Origin: Saccharothrix violaceirubra
GTDB lineage: Bacteria > Actinomycetota > Actinomycetes > Mycobacteriales > Pseudonocardiaceae
Direction: 5' to 3'
Assembly: GCF_014203755.1 (NCBI RefSeq)
Contig: NZ_JACHJS010000001.1
Location: forward strand, 6,944,001 to 7,008,000
DNA length: 64,000 bases
Part shown: positions 58,934 through 64,000 of the stretch, piece after piece
Layout of the letters: each line of letters opens with the position of its first letter
How positions within the stretch are numbered: position 1 is the first letter of the stretch
Notes under the pieces: model-generated
Databases searched by the model: none
The model's input: only the letters and a program-made list of their open reading frames with translations
Told to the model about the DNA's origin: nothing
Position numbers and translations under genes: made by a program

Positions 58934-58959
58934 GCCCGGCCCCTTCGAAGGGGCCGGGC
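58934..58959. terminator. perfect palindromic terminator after ferritin
   Basis: GCCCGGCCCCTT / AAGGGGCCGGGC, 12 bp with the 2-base centre CG. It lies between the convergent ferritin and DUF952 genes. Confidence 0.72.
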
Positions 58960-58990
58960 TCGCGTGTGTTCCCAGACCCGCGATCCCAGG

Positions 58991-59028
58991 ACGGGCAGTC
59001 ACAACACGGGCAGTCACAGCACGGGCAG
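58991..59028. repeat. 15-bp tandem repeat spanning the DUF952 stop
   Basis: ACGGGCAGTCACAAC, ACGGGCAGTCACAGC and a partial ACGGGCAG. The DUF952 stop codon lies inside unit 2. On the minus strand the repeat could add or remove five codons if slippage shifted the stop. Confidence 0.7.
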
Positions 59029-59349
59029 CGGCCGGAACCGCCCGTCCGCGTCGGGCGGGAACTCCAGCACCGCCACCACCGCGTCGGCCGGCACGGGTCC
59101 GTACACGTGCGGGAACCACGGCCCGTCCTCGTCGCCGTCGCCCGGTTCCCACAGCACGGGCAGGCCACCGGGGTCGATCACCAGCAGCACGAGGTCCGTC
59201 CGGCCCGGGAACATCCGGTTCGCGGGCAGGTGGACCGTGCCCGGGTCCGAGCAGTGCAGGAAGCCGTCCGGGTCGATCGGCACGGCGCCCGCGTCCCGTG
59301 CCGAGGCCCACTCGGCACGGGAGCTGATCCGCAGGATCACGTTGTCCAC
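59014..59349 (-). CDS. DUF952 family protein
   Basis: 111 residues from GTG 59349 (VDNVILRISSRAEW). A GTG at 59367 would add VDNSKA. The fold signature DGFLHCSDPGTVHLPANRMF and WFPHVYGPVP is typical of DUF952, small cytoplasmic proteins of unknown function with a conserved HCS-like motif. The start codon lies inside a DnaA-box-like 9-mer of the adjacent cluster. Confidence 0.8.
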   Translation of the reverse strand: MDNVILRISSRAEWASARDAGAVPIDPDGFLHCSDPGTVHLPANRMFPGRTDLVLLVIDPGGLPVLWEPGDGDEDGPWFPHVYGPVPADAVVAVLEFPPDADGRFRPLPVL

Positions 59350-59405
59350 AGCCTTCGAGTTGTCCACAGGAACCTGTGGACAAAGGTGGGGATACCTGTG
59401 GACAA
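59342..59405. other. second cluster of DnaA-box-like 9-mers
   Basis: Four perfect copies of TTGTCCACA in 64 bp: plus strand at 59342-59350 and 59360-59368, minus strand at 59375-59383 and 59397-59405. The first two face the last two. The first copy overlaps the DUF952 start codon. The cluster fills the gap between two same-strand genes, so it is not a convergent terminator. Confidence 0.68.
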
Positions 59406-59408
59406 GTC

Positions 59409-60353
59409 TCAGCGCAGCGTGATCTGCCGACCGCGCAGACCGTCGCGCGCACGACGTTCCGCCTCGGTCAGCGGCTCGTCGTCCAGGCTGGTCAACGCCG
59501 TCCGCAAACGCTTGCCCAACTCGTCCGCCGGTCCGGACCACTCGCTGGAGTGCAGCTCGCGGTCCAGGTCCCACACGGGCACGAGCAGACCGTGGGCGCG
59601 GAACGAGCCCGCGTACCGCGAGCCCTCGCCCAGGTCGTGCTCACCGCGCACGGCCAGCCGCGCCAACGCGGCCAGCAGCTTCTCCTCGGGCTCGGGACGC
59701 ACCCAGCGCAGGTGCGCCTTGTCGCCCGCGTCCACCCAGTAGGCCGCCGACACGCCCGGCGCTTCGAGGCGTTCGGTCGGCAGGATCGCCGCGTTCGCCC
59801 GTTCAAGCGAAAGCTGGACCTCGTTGGACGGCTCGGCGTCCGGCGGCATCCACCAGCCGAAGTCACGGTGCAGCTCCGGGGCCAGACCCGCCGCGGGGTC
59901 GAGCAGGTCCTGGAGGCGACCGGGGTCGGAGCCGTCGTCGACGCCCACGACCGGCAGTGCCTCGCCGGTCTCGGCGCGCTGGGCCCACTGCACCGCGCGG
60001 GCCAGGTCGCGGCTCACGTCGCCGGACCGGGTCTGCACCTGGAGACCGACGAACGCCGTGCCGTCGCCGCGCACCAGCGCCGCGGCGGCCATGGGCAGCA
60101 CGGTCGCCAGCAGGATCTCGCGCTTGCCGTCGAGCAGCGGCAGCTTCACCGTCGCCGAGGGCACGAACTCGCGCAGCGCGATCAGCTCGCCCTCGGCCGC
60201 CAGCCCTTCGAACGGACGGGACACGATCACATCGGCCGCACCGCCGGCACCGCCGTGGCACGCCTTGTAGCGCTTGCCGGAACCGCACGGGCACGGCTGG
60301 CGCGGGTTGACGCCGTCCGCGCTCTTGGTCTTCACGGCCGCACGCTTCGCCAC
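59409..60353 (-). CDS. SEC-C zinc-motif protein, DUF5926 family
   Basis: 314 residues. The N-terminal SEC-C zinc motif is PCPCGSGKRYKACHGG. The rest is an alpha/beta region with HRDFGWWMPPDAEPSNEVQ and ends RDGLRGRQITLR. DUF5926 is an actinobacterial family of unknown role. SEC-C motifs often bind ribosomes, SecB or nucleic acid. The GTG at 60353 has AAGGAGG upstream. Confidence 0.85.
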   Translation of the reverse strand: MAKRAAVKTKSADGVNPRQPCPCGSGKRYKACHGGAGGAADVIVSRPFEGLAAEGELIALREFVPSATVKLPLLDGKREILLATVLPMAAAALVRGDGTAFVGLQVQTRSGDVSRDLARAVQWAQRAETGEALPVVGVDDGSDPGRLQDLLDPAAGLAPELHRDFGWWMPPDAEPSNEVQLSLERANAAILPTERLEAPGVSAAYWVDAGDKAHLRWVRPEPEEKLLAALARLAVRGEHDLGEGSRYAGSFRAHGLLVPVWDLDRELHSSEWSGPADELGKRLRTALTSLDDEPLTEAERRARDGLRGRQITLR

Positions 60354-60377
60354 CGCAGCCTCCTTACGGATGGGGTG

Positions 60378-61076
60378 TTAGGGCCGGCTCAAGTTATCCG
60401 CAAGCATGCCGCGGGTGCCGGCCGGGTTGTTGGTCGCCAGGAATCGCACGCCGCGCTCCACGCACATCGCCACGTCGGGCGCGGAGTCGGCGGTCCAGCA
60501 GTACGCGCCGCGCCCGCGTTCGGGGTACCGGTGCAGCAGGTGCACGCCCGGCCCGGCGAAGTCGGCGAACGTCGGCAGCCGCTCGGGCCAGCGGTGGCCG
60601 AACAGCAGCACGGTCGGCACGTCCGGGCGCAGGGTCTTGAACCGGCGGACGGCCGTGACCGAGAACGACATCATCACGGCCTGGACCCGGTACCGGCGCA
60701 GCACGGCGGCGAGCCGCTGTTCGACGCGGTCGCCGTAGCGCACGGGGTGCTTGGTCTCCACGAAGACCTGTTTGCCGTGGTCGGCGGCGAGGCCGAGCAG
60801 CGTGTCGAGTTCGAGGACGTCGGCGGACTCGCCGTGCCAGCTCCCGAAGTCGTGCGTGTTGAGCTGGTCGAACGTCAGCGAGCTGACCGCACCCCGGCCG
60901 TCGCTGGTGCGGTCGATCGTGCGGTCGTGGACGCAGACGAGGTGGTCGTCGCGGGTCAGGCGGACGTCGCACTCCAGGCCGTCGGCGCCGTCCGCGATCG
61001 CGCGTTCGTAGGCGGCGAGCGTGTGCTCGGCGAACGCGGTGGACGCCCCGCGGTGGGCGACTACTTCAGGCCACAC
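60378..61076 (-). CDS. glycerophosphodiester phosphodiesterase
   Basis: 232 residues, TIM-barrel GDPD. The catalytic pieces are VVAHRGASTAFAEHTLAAY, GLECDVRLTRDDHLVCVHD and VFVETKHP. It hydrolyses deacylated phospholipids to glycerol-3-phosphate and an alcohol. It has no signal peptide, so it is cytoplasmic, unlike the secreted GDPD at 62.4 kb. It precedes the SEC-C gene on the same strand. The GTG at 61076 has GGGGAG upstream. Confidence 0.92.
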   Translation of the reverse strand: MWPEVVAHRGASTAFAEHTLAAYERAIADGADGLECDVRLTRDDHLVCVHDRTIDRTSDGRGAVSSLTFDQLNTHDFGSWHGESADVLELDTLLGLAADHGKQVFVETKHPVRYGDRVEQRLAAVLRRYRVQAVMMSFSVTAVRRFKTLRPDVPTVLLFGHRWPERLPTFADFAGPGVHLLHRYPERGRGAYCWTADSAPDVAMCVERGVRFLATNNPAGTRGMLADNLSRP

Positions 61077-61240
61077 GACTTGGAATGCTCCCCGTGGGGT
61101 GAGGGATGGTCAACTTCGCCCGGTCCTGGTCACCGGCCCTGATCGCCGGTCACGGCCGCTGGTCACGATCGGCGGAATGTTGCGGGAACAACAACCATCG
61201 AATGGACGTGAACTGTACGCAAGTTCTACGGTCCGTGAGC

Positions 61241-62440
61241 GTGACCCCGTTCGACCAGCACGACCCGGCGTTCGTCGCCGATCCCTACCCGACCTTCGCC
61301 GTGCTGCGGTCGAAGGGCGAGGTGCACTGGCACGAGGACATGGGCATCGCGGTCGCGGTGTCGCACCGGGCGTGCACGGCGGTGTTGCGGCACCGGTCGT
61401 TGGGCCGGATCTGGACGGACGTGAAACCGGTCGAGCGGTTCACGGCGTTCAACCTGCTGCACCGGAACTCCTTGCTGGAGAACGAGCCGCCGACCCACAC
61501 GCGGCTGCGGCGGTTGGTGGCCGCGGCGTTCGGACGTGGGCACGTCGAGCGCCTGCGGCCGTGGATCGCGTCCCTCGCGGACAGTCTGGTCGACGATCTC
61601 GTGGCCGGGATCGTCGAACGAGGTGAAGCGGACCTGCTGTCGCACGTGGCCGGGCCCCTTCCGGTCGAGGTGATCGCGGAACTCCTGGGTGTACCCGCGG
61701 ACGATCGGCCCATGCTCCAGCCGTGGTCGAACGCCATCGTGAAGATGTACGAGTACGGCCTGCCCCCGGATCTGCGGGACGCGGCCGAGCAGGCGGCCAG
61801 GGAGTTCGTCGCCTATCTGCGTGAACTGATCGCGCACCGGCGCACGCACCCCGGCGAGGACCTGGTGTCGGACCTGGTGGCCGTGACGGACACCGACGGC
61901 GCCCGGCTCACCGAGGACGAACTGGTCGCCACGGCGGTGCTGCTGCTGATGGCCGGGCACGAGGCGACCGTCAACGTGATCGGCAACGGAGTGACGGCGC
62001 TGCTGCGTCACCCCGCGCAGTGGCGACGGCTGGCCGCGGACCCCTCGTTGGTGACGGCCGCCGTGGAGGAGTGCATCCGGTACGACTCGCCGTTGCAGTT
62101 GTTCGAGCGGACGGCCACCGAACGAGTGGAGATCGCGGGTCACGTGGTCGAGCCCGGGGGCAAGATCGCGGCGCTGCTCGGCGCGGCGGCCCGCGATCCG
62201 GAGGTGTTCGACGAGCCGGACACGTTCGACCTGACCAGGACACCGAACCCGCACCTGGGGTTCGGGATGGGCATCCACTACTGCCTCGGTGCGCCGTTGG
62301 CCCGGATCGAGGTCGAGGCGGCGTTGTCGGCGTTGGCGCGCAAGCTGCCGAGCGCGGCGTTGGCGACCGAGCCGAGGCGACGCGCGGAGTTCGTCATCCG
62401 GGGGTTCGCGTCGGTACCGCTCACCGGTGGTGACGCTTAG
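61241..62440 (+). CDS. cytochrome P450
   Basis: About 399 residues. The I-helix oxygen motif is LLLMAGHEATVN, the K-helix ExxR is EECIRYDSP, and the heme loop is FGMGIHYCLGAPLAR, with the Cys ligand. It is the usual length of a class I soluble actinobacterial P450; the substrate is unknown. I chose GTG 61241 because TACGGT lies 8 bases upstream with TGGACG as a possible -35. GTG 61235 and ATG 61202 are alternatives. It overlaps the convergent GDPD by 20 bp. No ferredoxin gene is adjacent. Confidence 0.93.
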   Translation: MTPFDQHDPAFVADPYPTFAVLRSKGEVHWHEDMGIAVAVSHRACTAVLRHRSLGRIWTDVKPVERFTAFNLLHRNSLLENEPPTHTRLRRLVAAAFGRGHVERLRPWIASLADSLVDDLVAGIVERGEADLLSHVAGPLPVEVIAELLGVPADDRPMLQPWSNAIVKMYEYGLPPDLRDAAEQAAREFVAYLRELIAHRRTHPGEDLVSDLVAVTDTDGARLTEDELVATAVLLLMAGHEATVNVIGNGVTALLRHPAQWRRLAADPSLVTAAVEECIRYDSPLQLFERTATERVEIAGHVVEPGGKIAALLGAAARDPEVFDEPDTFDLTRTPNPHLGFGMGIHYCLGAPLARIEVEAALSALARKLPSAALATEPRRRAEFVIRGFASVPLTGGDA

Positions 62441-63404
62441 GCAGCGCGAACCCCTGTTCGCGCAAGACATCCCGCAACCTGTCCGGGTAATCGGTGATCA
62501 GCCCGTCGATGCCGAGGTCGATCAGCCGGTGCATGACGGCGGGGTCGTCGACCGTCCAGGGGACGACCTTGAGCTTGAGCGCGTGGGCGTCGTCGACCAG
62601 TGCCCGGGTGGTCATCGTGTGGACCGGGGACACGGTCGTGACGCCCAAGGTCTTCGCGGCCCTGGCCGGACTGCCGCCGAAGTCGTCGGGGTTCAGACCG
62701 CCGGTCCACGGGGAGCCGGGGACGAAGAACTCGGGCTGCGTGAGGGCGACGAGCGCGAAGCGCGGGTCGGTCTGCCGCCAGAGGCGCAGGGTCGTCCAGT
62801 CGAAGGACTGGATGGTGACGTTGCGCAGGAAGCCGGACTTGAGGACCTCCCGACGGGTGATCTCCACGAACTGCTCGCGGGGCGCGGTCTCGTGCGGGGC
62901 GGCGGCTTCGACCTTGGTCTCGATGTTGAAGCGGATGTCGTGGGCGCGGTAGGCGCGGGCCAGGGCGAAGACCTCGGCGAGGGTGGGCATGCGGGCGCCC
63001 GGCGAGAGCTGTTGATCAGGGTATTGGGACCACCGCGTCGAACCGCAGTCCAACGTCCTGACCTGCGCAAATGTCAGGTCTTTGACATATTTGCCCCCGT
63101 AGGGGAACGCCGGGTCGCCGGGGAAGGCCGGGGCGGTGTCGAGGCACTTCGCGGGGTTGGTCTTGCGGTCGTGGGTGACCACTTCGCGGCCGTCGCGGGT
63201 GATCTGCACGTCGAGTTCGAGCGTGGTGACGCCGACTTCGAGGGCTTTGGCGAACGCGGCCAGGGTGCTTTCGACGGTCAGCCCGATGCCGCCGCGATGC
63301 GCCTGAAGATCGAATCTGAGTCGGGGATGCGCCGACGCAACGCCCGCGGCTGGTGCACAGAGTGCGAGGAGCGCGAGGACGAGGACCGCCACGAGTGCCC
63401 GCAT
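62421..63404 (-). CDS. secreted glycerophosphodiester phosphodiesterase
   Basis: 327 residues. A signal peptide (MRALVAVLVLALLALCAPAA, then GVASA, cleavage near residue 25) precedes the GDPD barrel. FDLQAHRGGIGLTVEST, TLELDVQITRDGREVVTHD, RFNIETKVEA and LITDYPDRL carry the active-site residues. It probably scavenges glycerophosphodiesters outside the cell. The ATG start fits the signal peptide. Confidence 0.92.
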   Translation of the reverse strand: MRALVAVLVLALLALCAPAAGVASAHPRLRFDLQAHRGGIGLTVESTLAAFAKALEVGVTTLELDVQITRDGREVVTHDRKTNPAKCLDTAPAFPGDPAFPYGGKYVKDLTFAQVRTLDCGSTRWSQYPDQQLSPGARMPTLAEVFALARAYRAHDIRFNIETKVEAAAPHETAPREQFVEITRREVLKSGFLRNVTIQSFDWTTLRLWRQTDPRFALVALTQPEFFVPGSPWTGGLNPDDFGGSPARAAKTLGVTTVSPVHTMTTRALVDDAHALKLKVVPWTVDDPAVMHRLIDLGIDGLITDYPDRLRDVLREQGFALPKRHHR

Positions 63405-63428
63405 GAGGACACCGTGGCAGTCCTGCGC

Positions 63429-63623
63429 TCAGCTTCCCAACCGCTCCAGGAAGAACGCCCACTGAACAGCGGGGAACGCCAGCGGGGTGCCCTGCGGGTT
63501 CTTGGAGTCCCGCACCGCCACCACCGGGCCGACAGGGGCAACTTCGACGCAGTTGGCGTTGGTTCCCCCCGTGCTACGGCTGCTCTTCCGCCACTCGGCA
63601 CCGCTCAGATCAACAGAAGGCAC
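63429..63623 (-). CDS. DUF397 domain protein
   Basis: 64 residues (VPSVDLSGAEWRKSSRS, NCVEV, VAVRDSKNPQG), the standard DUF397 sequence. I prefer GTG 63623 because AGGTGAG lies 4-5 bases upstream. A GTG at 63638 would overlap the XRE stop as GTGA and add five residues. DUF397 proteins act with the adjacent XRE/DUF5753 regulator, probably as a small partner or antitoxin-like factor (BldB/WhiJ-type pairs in Streptomyces). Confidence 0.9.
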   Translation of the reverse strand: MPSVDLSGAEWRKSSRSTGGTNANCVEVAPVGPVVAVRDSKNPQGTPLAFPAVQWAFFLERLGS

Positions 63624-63634
63624 GTCCTCACCTC

Positions 63635-64000
63635 TCACTCGAACTCCTCGATCCGCACCGCCTGCGCGGCAAGGTGCTCGAATGTCAGCCTAGCTTCATC
63701 CAGTTGCGGCCCCTCCTCAATATGGATCGCCCCGAACCGGTGCTCTATGTAGAGAACCGGCAGCTCCTCCGCCTCCGAAAACTCAAGCAGGGTGAAGCTC
63801 CCCATCATGCCGAAGTGGGCGCCTTGCCCGTCCGCCAGAACTTTGATCTCCACATTGGGCAGCCTGGCAGCCTCATGCAGGTGAGCCAATTGCTCACGCA
63901 TGACCGACTCCCCACCGACCATTTTTCGCAGCGCACTCTCATCGAGCAGGGCGACGAGGCGAAGCGGATCGTCGGCGTCGTACAATCTCCGCTGCCTGAT
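63635..64000 (-). CDS. C-terminal part of XRE/DUF5753 regulator (truncated by window end)
   Basis: 122 codons, open to the right edge. The sequence from RQRRLYDADDPLRLVALLDESALRKMV (quoted only to locate about residues 3-29), with MREQLAHLHEAARLPNVEIKV and SFTLLEFSEAEELPVLYIE, is the DUF5753 ligand-like domain that follows an N-terminal XRE helix-turn-helix in actinobacterial regulators. The HTH lies beyond the window. It pairs with the DUF397 gene downstream. Confidence 0.9.
   Translation of the reverse strand: MRQRRLYDADDPLRLVALLDESALRKMVGGESVMREQLAHLHEAARLPNVEIKVLADGQGAHFGMMGSFTLLEFSEAEELPVLYIEHRFGAIHIEEGPQLDEARLTFEHLAAQAVRIEEFE

Noticed and set aside
1..64000. tRNA, rRNA or tmRNA genes
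   Set aside because: I looked for GGTTCGAATCC-type T-loops and rRNA motifs in the gaps and saw none. The gaps are short. A tRNAscan-SE run would be decisive.

Overview
This window looks like chromosomal DNA of a high-GC filamentous actinobacterium, most likely of the order Pseudonocardiales (Saccharothrix/Actinosynnema/Lentzea-like). The reasons are very high GC3, GTG/TTG starts, GTGA/ATGA-coupled operons, many leaderless TANNNT promoters, a DUF397/DUF5753 regulator pair, and a gene neighbourhood resembling the Mycobacterium serS / septum-formation / metallopeptidase / pheA / bfrB / glpQ segment, which lies near oriC. I saw no tRNA, rRNA or CRISPR array.

1-15.3 kb: a predicted surface-glycolipid locus. 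The tail of a DUF6541-like membrane protein is followed by an IS30-family element. Next comes a minus-strand operon, read right to left: FabG-like reductase, acyl-activating ligase, LuxE-like acyl-protein synthetase, LuxC-like acyl reductase, flippase-like membrane protein. Beyond a divergent lectin/DMFase-like gene lie an acyl carrier protein and an LpxA-like acyltransferase (minus). These face a DegT aminotransferase, a Gfo/Idh dehydrogenase and a GT4 glycosyltransferase (plus), followed by an LhgO-type oxidase. The combination suggests a 3-amino sugar that receives a fatty acyl chain.

15.3-26 kb: ceramidase-like hydrolase, serS, a DUF1190-like/GspS/DUF350 three-gene module, septum-formation protein, zincin, a DosR/DevR-like response regulator, GNAT, macro-domain protein, pheA and a DevS-like GAF histidine kinase. 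A cluster of DnaA-box-like 9-mers lies at 23.1 kb.

26-33.4 kb: cytochrome bd locus (cydDC fusion, a wrecked histidine kinase, cydB, cydA). Both cyd promoters carry GGGAC-N4-GTCCC-type boxes at exact 23-bp spacing, at the same distance from a TANNNT -10 and a leaderless GTG. This fits DosR-type control by the response regulator in the window. A manganese (yybP-ykoY) riboswitch precedes a UPF0016 Mn exporter.

33.4-42.2 kb: a GTPase/partner pair, a Phd/RelE-like toxin-antitoxin set with a palindromic operator, a membrane protein, a Uma2 nuclease-like protein, and a homogentisate pathway (IclR, fahA, unknown gene, divergent hmgA).

42.2-49.7 kb: one tightly coupled operon encoding SWIM protein, DUF5691, MoxR AAA+, DUF5682 and VWA proteins. 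Two proline/arginine-rich linker ORFs carry the translational coupling across the gaps.

49.7-64 kb: tandem-TetR regulator, two paralogous membrane proteins, iron-box-controlled DUF2470 protein, CPBP protease, GPP34 protein, a caspase fused to a complete GroEL-like domain, arginine deiminase, ferritin with an IdeR box, a second DnaA-box cluster, SEC-C protein, two glycerophosphodiesterases, a P450 and the DUF397/XRE pair at the right edge.

All functional statements rest on reading the sequence and on recalled family knowledge. No database search was run.
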